A stretch of 64,000 bases of DNA from DASUHT01 sp038230835. GTDB taxonomy: Bacteria; Actinomycetota; Thermoleophilia; Gaiellales; JAICJC01. The stretch is from NCBI GenBank assembly GCA_038230835.1, contig JBBRMM010000001.1, forward strand, positions 124,001-188,000, given 5' to 3'. Position 1 is the first letter of the stretch. Each line of letters begins with the position of its first letter. Shown one piece after another: positions 30,486 through 38,931 of this stretch. Under the pieces are notes generated by a model that was not told the DNA's origin, searched no databases, and saw nothing but the letters and a program-made list of their open reading frames with translations. Made by a program: the position numbers and the translations under genes.

Positions 30486-31325
30486 ATGACAACCATCCGC
30501 GCAGCGGCGGTCCAGTTCGCGGCCAGGGCCGACAAGGCGCAGAACATCCGCGACATGCAGCCGCTGGTCGCGGAGGCCGCAGCTCGCGGCGCCGACCTGG
30601 TGCTGCTGCCCGAGAAATGGAACGCATGGATGGACGGGCCCGCGCTGCGACCGCTGGCCGAGCGGCTGGACGGAGGCCCGACGGTGGATGCGATGGCGGA
30701 TTGGGCCCGCACGCACCGCATCAACCTGATCGGCGGCTCGATAGCGATCACCGACGGCGACCGGGTGGCGAACGTATCGATCGCCTACGACCGGTCGGGC
30801 GCGGTGGTCGCGACGTACACCAAGATCCACCTGTTCGACGTCGATGTGGGCGGTCGCAGCTATCGCGAGTCCGACGGCACCGCACCCGGTGGCGACCCGG
30901 TGATCGCCGAGCTTGACGGGGTACACGTCGGGTTGACCGTGTGTTACGACCTGCGCTTCCCCGAGCTCTACCGCACGCTCACACTCGACGGCGGGGCGAA
31001 GGTGCTCTGTGTGCCGTCAAACTTCACGCTGCACACCGGGATGGCGCACTGGGAGGTGCTGCTGCGGGCCCGAGCGATCGAGAATCAGGCCTTCGTGATC
31101 GCGACCGGGCAGCACGGGTTTCCGGGTGGCCTCGACAAGCCGTCGTATGGGCACAGTCTGATCGTCGATCCCTGGGGCACGGTGCTCGCGCAGGCGCCGG
31201 ATGGCGACGGGGTGGTGGTCGCCGACCTCGACCTCGATCGTCAGGCCGAGATCCGCCGCTCGCTGCCGGCGCTCGCCCACGTGCGCCCCGACGCCTACCG
31301 GCGTGACGCCGTCAGCGCCGGGTAG
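30486..31325 (+). CDS. Carbon-nitrogen hydrolase (nitrilase superfamily)
   Basis: This 279-aa enzyme has the Glu-Lys-Cys triad of the superfamily: VLLPEKWN (Glu43), YTKIHLFD (Lys113) and LTVCYDLRFPEL (Cys153). The FPELYR and LRARAIENQAFV phrases fit the Nit1/Nit2 group (deaminated-glutathione or omega-amidase), rather than true nitrilases. Length is normal. It would act on small amides in the cytoplasm. The long upstream extension in the frame runs through the ctaG-like gene and is not coding. Confidence 0.9.
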   Translation: MTTIRAAAVQFAARADKAQNIRDMQPLVAEAAARGADLVLLPEKWNAWMDGPALRPLAERLDGGPTVDAMADWARTHRINLIGGSIAITDGDRVANVSIAYDRSGAVVATYTKIHLFDVDVGGRSYRESDGTAPGGDPVIAELDGVHVGLTVCYDLRFPELYRTLTLDGGAKVLCVPSNFTLHTGMAHWEVLLRARAIENQAFVIATGQHGFPGGLDKPSYGHSLIVDPWGTVLAQAPDGDGVVVADLDLDRQAEIRRSLPALAHVRPDAYRRDAVSAG

Positions 31326-31374
31326 GCGACCGCCGCCCAACCGCGCCACTCGGCGCCGGGCTGCGCGGCGCCCC

Positions 31375-31476
31375 GAGTTGCCGCGCACCCAGCCGAGATC
31401 CCGTCGGGGGGCGGTCGTCGTGGCGCTGCTGGTGGCTGCCGCAGCGATTCTGCGCGTGCTGCACCGGAGTTTCTGA
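31375..31476 (+). CDS. Possible small membrane peptide
   Basis: A short ORF from TTG 31375 to TGA 31476 (33 aa) ends with a basic stretch followed by one hydrophobic helix (GAVVVALLVAAAAILRVL). No convincing ribosome site or -10 box is visible, so it may be spurious. Apart from this, 31326-31527 holds nothing I recognise. Confidence 0.2.
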   Translation, partial: ELPRTQPRSRRGAVVVALLVAAAAILRVLHRSF

Positions 31477-31527
31477 CCGCGCGTCGGGTACCGCTTTTCA
31501 CAAACCCCGAACCCCTCCCACACGTAA

Positions 31528-31545
31528 CGCCAACCGCGGTTGGCG
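31528..31545. promoter_or_regulatory. Perfect 18-bp palindrome, candidate operator
   Basis: CGCCAACCGCGGTTGGCG is a perfect inverted repeat ending 12 bp before ATG 31558 and touching the -10-like GAGACT. Dimeric repressors use sites of this shape and position; the protein that binds it is unknown. Confidence 0.55.
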
Positions 31546-31557
31546 AGACTCCTGCGT

Positions 31558-31776
31558 ATGGATGTGAACACCCTTGCACCCGGTGGCGGCTTCCTGTTGC
31601 TCGGCCTGCTTCAGCTCGCCGGGTGGCGCGTTCGGTTCGACCGGGGGCCGCAGCTGCGCGGGATCGCGGTGCGCGACGGTGTGACCGTGGCGGCCGACGG
31701 CGACTCCATCGGGGCGGTCACTGTGACGCTGTTCGAGCGGGCGATGCGCTCGGCGCACGAGACCAGCGCCAGGTAG
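31558..31776 (+). CDS. Hypothetical protein, 72 aa
   Basis: I do not recognise this small protein. It has an N-terminal hydrophobic patch (GGGFLLLGLLQLAGW) and a C-terminal beta-rich part (LRGIAVRDGVTVAADG), and ends HETSAR. ATG 31558 lies 7 nt after GAGACT, a near match to the local -10 pattern; an in-frame TTG at 31540 lies within the palindromic operator. It ends 7 bp before the convergent hydrolase gene. Confidence 0.5.
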   Translation: MDVNTLAPGGGFLLLGLLQLAGWRVRFDRGPQLRGIAVRDGVTVAADGDSIGAVTVTLFERAMRSAHETSAR

Positions 31777-31783
31777 CGGCTTG

Positions 31784-32674
31784 CTACGCCGCCGGAGCGC
31801 TGGGATCGGCCAGTACGCCCTCGCGGATGAACCATCCGCGCACCGCGTCTGTATAGGCCTTTGGCTGTTCGACGAAGGTCATGTGCGCCGCCTTCTCGAT
31901 CACCACCAGACGGGAGCCGTCCACCTCGCGGTGGATCACCTGTGACTGCTCGACCGAGCAGGTGCGGTCGTATCGGCCGGCGATCACCAGCATCGGCCGC
32001 TGTATCCAGCGCAGGTGGTCTGTCCACTCGAACCCGCCGTAGCCGTTGGCGGCGAAGTGGGCCAGCACCTCGGGCGAGTGCACCGTCTCGTCCGACTGCA
32101 TGTAGCGGCTGTATGCGTCGCCCATCTCCCAGAAGTGGAACGGCATCTGGGCCTCGGTGTTGGCGCGGGCCTGTTCGACGGTGGTCAGCGTCGGCTCCTC
32201 GTCCCACGAACGCCGGATCTGATCGCGCATCGACGCCGGCTCGAAACGCCCGATCTCGCGATCGACGTCGGCCATCAGTCGCTCGCTGGAGGCCACTCCC
32301 GAGGAGATCACATAGTGCCCAGCCGATCCCCGCTCGAGTGCGTGTGAGAGGGCGATGATGGCTCCGAACGAGTGGCCCAGCAGTGCGTAGCTGTCCAGCT
32401 CGAGCGCCCGCGCCAGGCGATCGACATCCTGCGCGAAGACCTGGATGGACAGCGTGGAGGGATCCACCCTCGGCGAGAGTCCCTGCCCGCGCTGATCGAC
32501 GAAGATCAAGCGGAATCCCTGCTCGGCCAGCGGATCGAGCCAGGGCCGGAACTCGTGATGGTCGAGTCCCGGGCCGCCGTGCAGGAGGATCAGCGGGTGT
32601 CCCGAGCCGATCTCGACGATGCTCAGCTCGCCGCCGTCGTCGAGCTCGACCGTGCGCGGCTTGCCGTCAGCCAT
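31784..32674 (-). CDS. Alpha/beta hydrolase, proline-iminopeptidase-like
   Basis: This 296-aa hydrolase has the oxyanion motif LHGGPGLDHH (residues 31-40), VDQRGQGLS, the nucleophile elbow LLGHSFGAII (Ser102), GRYDRTC (catalytic Asp region) and KAAHMTF (catalytic His). HGGPG plus DQRGQG is typical of prolyl iminopeptidases and related lactone or amide hydrolases; substrate uncertain. Its start ATG overlaps the stop of the upstream acyl-CoA dehydrogenase by 8 bp, so the two form an operon. Confidence 0.88.
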   Translation of the reverse strand: MADGKPRTVELDDGGELSIVEIGSGHPLILLHGGPGLDHHEFRPWLDPLAEQGFRLIFVDQRGQGLSPRVDPSTLSIQVFAQDVDRLARALELDSYALLGHSFGAIIALSHALERGSAGHYVISSGVASSERLMADVDREIGRFEPASMRDQIRRSWDEEPTLTTVEQARANTEAQMPFHFWEMGDAYSRYMQSDETVHSPEVLAHFAANGYGGFEWTDHLRWIQRPMLVIAGRYDRTCSVEQSQVIHREVDGSRLVVIEKAAHMTFVEQPKAYTDAVRGWFIREGVLADPSAPAA

Positions 32675-33827
32675 TGAGCTTGCGGTACCCGAGCGCGTGT
32701 TCGGCTTGCATCATCTTGTGGATCTGAGTCGTGCCCTCGTAGATGATCGGTGCACGCGAGTTGCGGAAGTAGCGTTCCACCGGATACTCGGCCGAGTATC
32801 CGTAGGCGCCGTGGACCTGGATCGCGAGGTTGGCGGCGTTGAATGCGCTTTCGGTGGCGTGCCACTTGGCCAGTGACGTCTCCCGCGTGTTGCGCACGCC
32901 CTTGTTCTTGGCGACCGCCGCCTGCATGACCAGGAGCCTCGACGTCTCGTAGCCGAGCACCATGTCGGCGATCATGTCCTGCACGAACTGATGCTTGCCG
33001 ATCGGCTGGCCGAACGTGTGCCGCTCGTTGGCGTATTTGACGGAGGCCTCCAGGCAGGCCCGGATCACGCCCACCGCTCCGGCTGCGACGGTGAATCGGC
33101 CCTGATCGAGAGAATGCATCGCGACCTTGAAGCCCTCGCCCTCCTCGCCGACCCTGTTCTCGGCCGGCACGTGCACGTCCTTGAAGAACAGTTCACCGGT
33201 GGATCCCGCCCACACCCCGAGCTTGTTGGGGATCTGGCGTGCTTCGACGCCCTCCCACGCGCGCTCGACGACGAACGCCGAGATGCCCTTGTGGCCCGCC
33301 GCCGGGTCGGTCTTGGCGAAGACGAGTTGGTAGTCGGCCTCGGTGGCGTAGCTGATCCAGTTCTTCTGGCCGTTCAGGACGTAGGTTCCGTCGGGTTGAC
33401 GGATCGCGTTGGTCAGCATCGCGGCGACGTCCGACCCGGCCGCCGGCTCGGTGAGCGCAAAGCAGCCGAGCTTCTCTCCCTTGGCCATCGGCACCAGGTA
33501 GCGCTGCTTCTGGTCCTCCGTGCCGAACCGCAGCAGCGACAACGAGTGGAGCCCGACGTGGACAGAGATCAGCGTCCGAAAGGCCGACTCTCCGCGCTCG
33601 ATCTCCTCACAGATCAGGGCCTCGCACACGTAGTCCAGGCCCGCTCCGCCGTATTCGACCGGGATCGGCGCCCCGAGCAGCCCGAGTTCTGCCATGCCCT
33701 CGATGATGCCCATGTCGAGGTGGTGGTTGATGTCGTTTTCCTGCGCCACCGGCAGGACGCGGCGATCCACGAATTCTCTGACCGTCTCCTGGATCGTTCG
33801 CTGTTCGTCGGTGAGGTCGAAATTCAC
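32667..33827 (-). CDS. Acyl-CoA dehydrogenase
   Basis: This 386-aa flavoenzyme starts NFDLTDEQRTIQETVREFV and has CFALTEPAAGSDVAAM (FAD/substrate signature 1), NGQKNWISYA, QPIGKHQFVQDMIADM and the C-terminal YEGTTQIHKMMQAEHALG with the FAD-binding region. The catalytic base is expected at the Glu of IYEGT, as in short- and medium-chain enzymes. It oxidises acyl-CoA at the alpha-beta position. The start is GTG 33827 with AAAAGGAG upstream. Which acyl-CoA it uses is not clear; the paired hydrolase gives no firm clue. Confidence 0.93.
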   Translation of the reverse strand: MNFDLTDEQRTIQETVREFVDRRVLPVAQENDINHHLDMGIIEGMAELGLLGAPIPVEYGGAGLDYVCEALICEEIERGESAFRTLISVHVGLHSLSLLRFGTEDQKQRYLVPMAKGEKLGCFALTEPAAGSDVAAMLTNAIRQPDGTYVLNGQKNWISYATEADYQLVFAKTDPAAGHKGISAFVVERAWEGVEARQIPNKLGVWAGSTGELFFKDVHVPAENRVGEEGEGFKVAMHSLDQGRFTVAAGAVGVIRACLEASVKYANERHTFGQPIGKHQFVQDMIADMVLGYETSRLLVMQAAVAKNKGVRNTRETSLAKWHATESAFNAANLAIQVHGAYGYSAEYPVERYFRNSRAPIIYEGTTQIHKMMQAEHALGYRKLNG

Positions 33828-33909
33828 GAGAAGACGGCTCCTTTTGGCTTCGCAGTAGCGAAGGATGCTAACGGAACCCGCCTTCGGTGCCTGTCACACG
33901 GCCAGCCGG

Positions 33910-35535
33910 TCAGCTGGCCTGTGGAAGCGCCGGGCCGTCGGTCGGCCGCTTGGCGGCGTACATGGCGGCGTCCGCGGCGCGTACCAGCGACTGGGTGTCG
34001 GAGGCGTCGTCGGGACATACGGCGATCCCGAAACTGGCTCGCAACCCTTCGCTTCCCGCGTCGTGAAGTAATGCGGCCGTGATCCTCGCGACCACCGCAC
34101 GGGCGTCCTCGACCCGGGTCTCCGGGAGGATCAGCGCGAATTCGTCGCCGCCGATCCGAAACGCGTCGTCGGCGGTGCGCAGAGCCGCCTTCATAGCCAC
34201 ACCCACTCGCTCGAGCGCCGCGTCTCCCGAGGCGTGCCCGCGGGCGTCGTTGAGGGCCTTGAAGCCGTCCAGGTCGCAGAGTGCCAGCGCCACGGGATGT
34301 CCGTAGCGCGCGCTGCGCGCGACCTCGGACACCAGACGGTGATTGAAGGCGCGGCGGTTGAACAATCGGGTCAGCGGGTCGTGCTCGGCCAGGAACTGCA
34401 TCTCGCTGTACTGCGCCGCCGCGTCGAGAGCCGTCGTGGCCTGGTTCGCGAAGACGCGCAGGGCCTGCAGCCGCTCGGCCGACGGCAGCATGCGGTCGAG
34501 CGGGTCGTCCACCCAAACGCACCCGATCAGGTCGTTCGTCCGCGACCACAGCGGCACCAGCAGCCAGTGGTCCTGCCACGCCCGGGGCCCGCGTCCGCTC
34601 AGCTGCGAGACGTACGTCTGGTGGCGGGCAGCGACCCGCTCGAGTGCCTGTGCGGACGACAGCAGGTAACAGCCTTCCGACTCGAACTGGGGCTCCATCA
34701 GCGCGCGCAGCTCCGACTCCGACATGGGCACGTTGACCGCGATCCCCTCGACGTCCCAACCGGTGGCTGCGCGAGCGGAGAAGACGCCGGTCTCGGGGTC
34801 GGGCAGGTCGACGCAGATGTTCTCGAACGCGAGCGCCGCCCGGATGCCGTCGCACACCGACTGCAGGATGTCGTCGATGGAGAACGTCTCGGTGAGCCGC
34901 GACGACACGGTCAGCAACTCGTTCAGCGCCGCCCGGTGGCGCGCGGCCTGCGCGGCTTCCTGCGCGCCCTGGATGGCGAGCGCGGCGTGGTCCGCCATCG
35001 CGGTCAGGATGTCGAGCTCCTCTCCGCTCGGAGTCCGGTTCGTCACCGGCTCGTCCACGGACAGGATCCCGACCAGGTGCCCGTCGGAGTGCCGCAGGGG
35101 AACGAACAGCGCGTCCTCGGGGTGCCATGCGGCGGGATCGTGCGGCGCGGGGTCGACGTCGGGCAGGTACGACCCGGGGGCCAGTGACTGCCAGTCGAAT
35201 TCGCCGTGCGGCACCAGGTAGGCGCCGCCGCGCAGGAAGCGGTCGTCCAGCAGCGGCCCCCACACCGACCAGTCGCGCGTGTCGCCGAGCAGGCCCTGCA
35301 CCGGTGCCGCACCGTGCACGGTGGTCACCTCGAAGTCGTCCCAGGCCGGTCGGTAGAGGTGCACCACGACCGTGCGAAAGCCCAGCGACTCGGCGATCGC
35401 GCTCGCGATCGCAGCCAGCAGGCTGGGCAGGTCGTCTTCGCTGCGCACCAGCCGGGTCACCTCGAGAAATCCGTGCAGGCGCTTGAGTGATGAGAGATCG
35501 TCGTGGCTCACGGGCATGCGGAGCGATCGCCGCAC
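33910..35535 (-). CDS. Diguanylate cyclase with two GAF-like domains (DGC 1)
   Basis: This 541-aa cytoplasmic protein has two GAF-like sensor domains (about residues 20-170 and 195-350) and a C-terminal GGDEF domain: CDLDGFKALND, then RTADDAFRIGGDEFALILPE. The active-site GGDEF is intact, and RTAD five residues before it is the inhibitory I-site (RxxD). It makes c-di-GMP from GTP. The next gene upstream is a close paralogue with the same layout, pointing to tandem duplication. The start is uncertain: GTG 35535, or an internal ATG/GTG within the next ten codons. Confidence 0.92.
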   Translation of the reverse strand: MRRSLRMPVSHDDLSSLKRLHGFLEVTRLVRSEDDLPSLLAAIASAIAESLGFRTVVVHLYRPAWDDFEVTTVHGAAPVQGLLGDTRDWSVWGPLLDDRFLRGGAYLVPHGEFDWQSLAPGSYLPDVDPAPHDPAAWHPEDALFVPLRHSDGHLVGILSVDEPVTNRTPSGEELDILTAMADHAALAIQGAQEAAQAARHRAALNELLTVSSRLTETFSIDDILQSVCDGIRAALAFENICVDLPDPETGVFSARAATGWDVEGIAVNVPMSESELRALMEPQFESEGCYLLSSAQALERVAARHQTYVSQLSGRGPRAWQDHWLLVPLWSRTNDLIGCVWVDDPLDRMLPSAERLQALRVFANQATTALDAAAQYSEMQFLAEHDPLTRLFNRRAFNHRLVSEVARSARYGHPVALALCDLDGFKALNDARGHASGDAALERVGVAMKAALRTADDAFRIGGDEFALILPETRVEDARAVVARITAALLHDAGSEGLRASFGIAVCPDDASDTQSLVRAADAAMYAAKRPTDGPALPQAS

Positions 35536-35584
35536 TTCTCACTCTGGCACGGGTTGAAGGTTTCGTCCACTGCCGGAGGCATCG

Positions 35585-37186
35585 TCATGCCGCGAACCGC
35601 ACGCGATCACCCGATCGCTTGGCCTCGTACATGGCTGCGTCAGCGGCCCGGTACAGCGAGTCCGCGTCGTCACCGTCGACCGGGTGCACGGCCACTCCGA
35701 AGCTCGCACGCAGGCCGGGCTCGCCGCCGGCGTTGGACTGCTCGATCGCCTGTGTCAACCGGTCGACGACGGGAACCGCCTCCGCGCGGCCGGTCTCGGG
35801 CAGGATCAGCGCAAACTCGTCGCCACCGATCCTGAAGGCAGAGTCCGGGTCGCGGATCGCCGCCACCAGCCGTGCGGCCATCCGAGCCAGAGTCGCATCC
35901 CCCGCCAGGTGGCCCTCCCGATCGTTGATCGCCTTGAAACCGTCGAGGTCGCAGACGACGAGCGTGAACATGTGGCCGTAGCGGGACGAGCGGATCGTCT
36001 CCATGCGCAACCGGTGATTGAAGGCGCGCCGGTTGAGCAGGCGGGTCAGCGGGTCGTGCTCGGCCAGGAAGCGCATCTCCTGGAACCGGCCGGCCGATCC
36101 GAGCGCGGCGGTCGCCTGGTTTGCGAACACCCGCAGTGCCTGGAGCAGCGGGCGTGACGGCAGCAGTCGATCCTCGGGATCATCAGCCCAGATCAGGCCG
36201 ATCACGGTGCCGTCGCGGTCGTAGAGGGGCACCGTCAGCCAGTGGCGATCCCAGGCCCACGGCCCGGACCCGTTCATGACCGACGTATATGACCCGTGGC
36301 CGCTCGGCAGCCGTGCATGCGCCTCCTGCTCGGTCATCAGATAACAGCCCTCGATCTCGAACGGCGGATCGAGCAGCGGGGCCAACTCCCACATCGAGAT
36401 CGGCGCATTCTGTTGAAGCTGGTCGGCGGTCCATCCGACCGAGGCACGGGGCGTGAAGATGCCGGTCACCGGGTCGGGCAGGTCGAGGCGGACGTTGTGG
36501 AATCCCAGCGCGTCGCAGATGCCGCGACAGATGGCGTCCAGCACGGCGTCGATCGAGAGCGACTCGGACATCCGCGACGAGACCTGCAGGAGTTGCTTGA
36601 GCGCGGCGCGGTGGCGCTGAGCAGCGGCGTTGTCCTGCGCTCCTTCGAGCGCCAGCGCCGCGTGGTCGGCGACCGCCACCAGCACCTCCAGCTCCGCGTC
36701 CGACGGCCGTGCACCGGTGTCCGGCTCACCGACCGAGATGATCCCGAGCATGTGGCCGTCGGTGTGCAGCAGCGGCACGAACAGCTCGTCGTCGGCATGC
36801 CACGCGTCCGGCCCCCCGGCACCCGAGTACTCGGGCACGTACCGGCGGCCGACGTCCGAGCCCCAATCGAACGTCCCGTGCGGGATCAGGTAGGCGCCGC
36901 CGCGGCGAAACCGGTTGTCGAGGAGCGGCGACCACGCCTCCCAGGGGAGGGTGTCTCCGAGCAGGGTGGAGCGCGCCTCGGCGCTTCCGTGCACGGTGGT
37001 CACCTCGAAGGCGTTCCACGCGGGCCGGTAGAGGTTGACGACCACGGTCCGGTATCCCAGCGATTCGCCGATGGTGCGCGCGATCGCCTCGAGCAGGCGA
37101 GACAGGTCGGTTTCGTCGCGCACCAGTCGCGTCACCTCCAGGAGGCTGCGCAGTCGGGCGATGTTGGTGGGATCCTTTGACGCCAA
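35585..37186 (-). CDS. Diguanylate cyclase with two GAF-like domains (DGC 2, paralogue)
   Basis: This 533-aa paralogue of the neighbouring cyclase shares phrases across the GAF regions (RTVVVxLYRPAW, EVTTVHG, RRGGAYLIPHG). The GGDEF domain has CDLDGFKAIND and RDPDSAFRIGGDEFALILPE, so both active site and RxxD I-site are kept. It has no membrane segment. The start is probably TTG 37186 (reading ASKDPTNIARL); TACTCT overlaps the region, so a start a few codons downstream is possible. It is divergent from the lipoprotein at 37248 and is followed by DGC 1 after 49 bp. Confidence 0.92.
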   Translation of the reverse strand: MASKDPTNIARLRSLLEVTRLVRDETDLSRLLEAIARTIGESLGYRTVVVNLYRPAWNAFEVTTVHGSAEARSTLLGDTLPWEAWSPLLDNRFRRGGAYLIPHGTFDWGSDVGRRYVPEYSGAGGPDAWHADDELFVPLLHTDGHMLGIISVGEPDTGARPSDAELEVLVAVADHAALALEGAQDNAAAQRHRAALKQLLQVSSRMSESLSIDAVLDAICRGICDALGFHNVRLDLPDPVTGIFTPRASVGWTADQLQQNAPISMWELAPLLDPPFEIEGCYLMTEQEAHARLPSGHGSYTSVMNGSGPWAWDRHWLTVPLYDRDGTVIGLIWADDPEDRLLPSRPLLQALRVFANQATAALGSAGRFQEMRFLAEHDPLTRLLNRRAFNHRLRMETIRSSRYGHMFTLVVCDLDGFKAINDREGHLAGDATLARMAARLVAAIRDPDSAFRIGGDEFALILPETGRAEAVPVVDRLTQAIEQSNAGGEPGLRASFGVAVHPVDGDDADSLYRAADAAMYEAKRSGDRVRFAA

Positions 37187-37232
37187 GAGTAGGCCTTGCG
37201 CCGAGTGCGACGCGATCCGGACGAGGGTGTTC

Positions 37233-37238
37233 TACCGT
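37233..37238 (+). promoter_or_regulatory. -10 box of the 37248 lipoprotein
   Basis: TACCGT, 9 nt before ATG 37248. Confidence 0.4.
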
Positions 37239-37247
37239 TGTCGGCGT

Positions 37248-38096
37248 ATGCCGGGAACGGTTGAGACAAATCGTATCCGCGCCGTCGTGACACTCATGGC
37301 CGCGCTGGTGCTGGCGGCCGGCTGTGCGCGATCGGCCGAGCCGCCCGTGCGGCTGCCCGGGCCGGCCGCGTCGGTGCTGGTTGCGCCCGACAATTTCGGC
37401 ACGCTCTGGGTGGTCACCGGAGGCGGTGACTTCCGCTCGACCGACGGCGGGGCCAGCTGGCATCACGTCGCCGGCTCGATCTCCGGCGGCACGCTCGGCC
37501 TCGTGCACAAGCACGTGCTGGTGGTCGGGCCGTGGGGGGCGCAGATGGGCGACTTCGCCAGCGGTCGCATGCTGCCCGCGGGCGCGCATCCTCCCGCGCC
37601 GCTGGTCGCGGTCTCCTCGCCCTACTACCCGACCAACCGGCTGTATGCGCTGGATACGTCGGGCCGGTTGTGGTTGTCGGTGACCGCCGGGCGCAGCTGG
37701 TCACGGCTACGGGCTTCGGGCCTGCCGGCATCGGGAACGGCGATTGCCGCTCGCCGCGACGACCCGGCGCTGCCAGACCAGGTGTTCGTGGCCGCGGGCG
37801 GGGACGGCCTGTGGCGCTCGACCGACTTCGGCGCGTCGTTTCGGCGGGTGGCGGGGATCGTTGCGGCCACCGCGGTTGCCACCACGACGCATGACTCCCG
37901 TCGGGTGCTCGTGGCCGATCCCGCCGGGCTCTGGCTTTCGACCGACGATGCCCGCAGCTTCACGCGTGTCCTGCGGCTGGGTGGCATCACGGCGATCGCG
38001 CTCGACACGCGAAATTGGCAGAACGCGTTTGCGGCGACGGCGGCCGGGCTGCTGCTGCGCTCCGACGACGGCGGTGCGACCTGGGCGGACGGCTGA
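37248..38096 (+). CDS. Lipoprotein with BNR/sialidase-like beta-propeller repeats
   Basis: This 282-aa exported lipoprotein has the signal VTLMAALVLAAGC (Cys27), followed by repeated Asp-box-like motifs of the form STDGGASW, STDFGASF, STDDARSF, SDDGGATW. Such motifs mark sialidase/BNR or Ycf48-like propellers. There is no sign of glycosidase active-site residues, so a binding or assembly role is as likely as enzymatic activity. The C-terminus ends shortly after the last repeat (GATWADG). The gene converges on the thioesterase gene. Confidence 0.8.
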   Translation: MPGTVETNRIRAVVTLMAALVLAAGCARSAEPPVRLPGPAASVLVAPDNFGTLWVVTGGGDFRSTDGGASWHHVAGSISGGTLGLVHKHVLVVGPWGAQMGDFASGRMLPAGAHPPAPLVAVSSPYYPTNRLYALDTSGRLWLSVTAGRSWSRLRASGLPASGTAIAARRDDPALPDQVFVAAGGDGLWRSTDFGASFRRVAGIVAATAVATTTHDSRRVLVADPAGLWLSTDDARSFTRVLRLGGITAIALDTRNWQNAFAATAAGLLLRSDDGGATWADG

Positions 38097-38111
38097 TGCG
38101 TTGCTCGAGGC

Positions 38112-38519
38112 TCAGCCGACCGCGTGCAAGAGCCAGTCCGGAAGCCGCACCGGCCCGCCCGCTTCGCGGCTCACGCAGGCATGGCGGGTGCTCGCGCGGG
38201 CGAGCTGGGTGTCGCCGGCGGTCAGCTCGTAGGCGAAGCTGAACGACGCCCGCCGCAGCTCGCTGCACCAGCACACGACGTCGAATGCGTCGTCGAACCG
38301 CAACGGGCGCAGATAGGAGATGTGGACCTCGGCGACCACCAGGTCGAGCCCGCCGTCGTGCACCTCGCGGTAGGACTGACCGCGCGAGCGCAGGTACTCG
38401 ATGCGGCCGATCTCGACCCACGAGAGGTACGCGCCGTTGTTGGCCACCCCCATCGCATCCGTCTCGCTGAACCGCACCCGCAGTGGCACGCGGCAGCGGT
38501 GGGGCGTCGGCTCGCTCAC
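38112..38519 (-). CDS. Acyl-CoA thioesterase, 4HBT/YbgC type
   Basis: This 135-aa hot-dog-fold protein has VRFSETDAMGVANNGAYLSWVE, the 4-hydroxybenzoyl-CoA thioesterase/YbgC signature with the catalytic Asp in the ETDAMG stretch. EVHISYLRPLRFDD follows. It hydrolyses acyl-CoA or acyl-ACP. The start is GTG 38519, with TACGCT 6 nt upstream and no ribosome site, a clean leaderless case. It may act with the acyl-CoA dehydrogenase nearby, but they are not in one operon. Confidence 0.9.
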   Translation of the reverse strand: MSEPTPHRCRVPLRVRFSETDAMGVANNGAYLSWVEIGRIEYLRSRGQSYREVHDGGLDLVVAEVHISYLRPLRFDDAFDVVCWCSELRRASFSFAYELTAGDTQLARASTRHACVSREAGGPVRLPDWLLHAVG

Positions 38520-38525
38520 CCGGCC

Positions 38526-38531
38526 AGCGTA
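38526..38531 (-). promoter_or_regulatory. -10 box of the thioesterase gene (leaderless)
   Basis: TACGCT on the minus strand, 6 nt before GTG 38519. Confidence 0.5.
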
Positions 38532-38629
38532 GAGGATCCGGGCGCCGGCCGATCCCTCGAGTGGAAATCCGCCCCGCCGGGCTGATACCGTTGGTTTGAC
38601 GAGGTTTCAGACCGAGCGGGGGAGCTTGC

Positions 38630-38926
38630 ATGGACGATCGAAAGAGCCTGATCGAGCGGGTTGTGGGAGCCACCGAAGAGACGGTGACCCGGGTTCAGCA
38701 CGAGGTCACCAACAGCGCCGTCCTGTCGGCCACCCGCGAGCGCGCGAGCGCCGCTCGGACCAAGGCACAGCAGGCCGCTCTGAACCAGCTCCAGCTCGCG
38801 ACCCGAGACGACATCGCGGCCCTCCAGGCATCACTCGATCGCATCGAGGCGGCCGTGAGCGACCTCGCCAAGCGGGTTCCCAAGGCCGAACAGCGGCCTC
38901 GGGCCAAGCCCAAGCCGCCGGAGTAA
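38630..38926 (+). CDS. Helical coiled-coil protein, 98 aa, unknown function
   Basis: This protein begins MDDRKSLIERVVGATEETV and is predicted to be almost entirely alpha-helical with heptad-like spacing (ALQASLDRIEAAVSDLAKRV) and a basic, Pro-rich tail (RPRAKPKPPE). It resembles phasin-like or cell-envelope coiled-coil proteins, but I cannot name a family. A strong ribosome site (GGGGGAG) lies 6 nt before ATG 38630, so this gene is leadered, unlike many neighbours. It converges on the lipid kinase gene, with 5 bp between them. Confidence 0.7.
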   Translation: MDDRKSLIERVVGATEETVTRVQHEVTNSAVLSATRERASAARTKAQQAALNQLQLATRDDIAALQASLDRIEAAVSDLAKRVPKAEQRPRAKPKPPE

Positions 38927-38931
38927 GAAGC

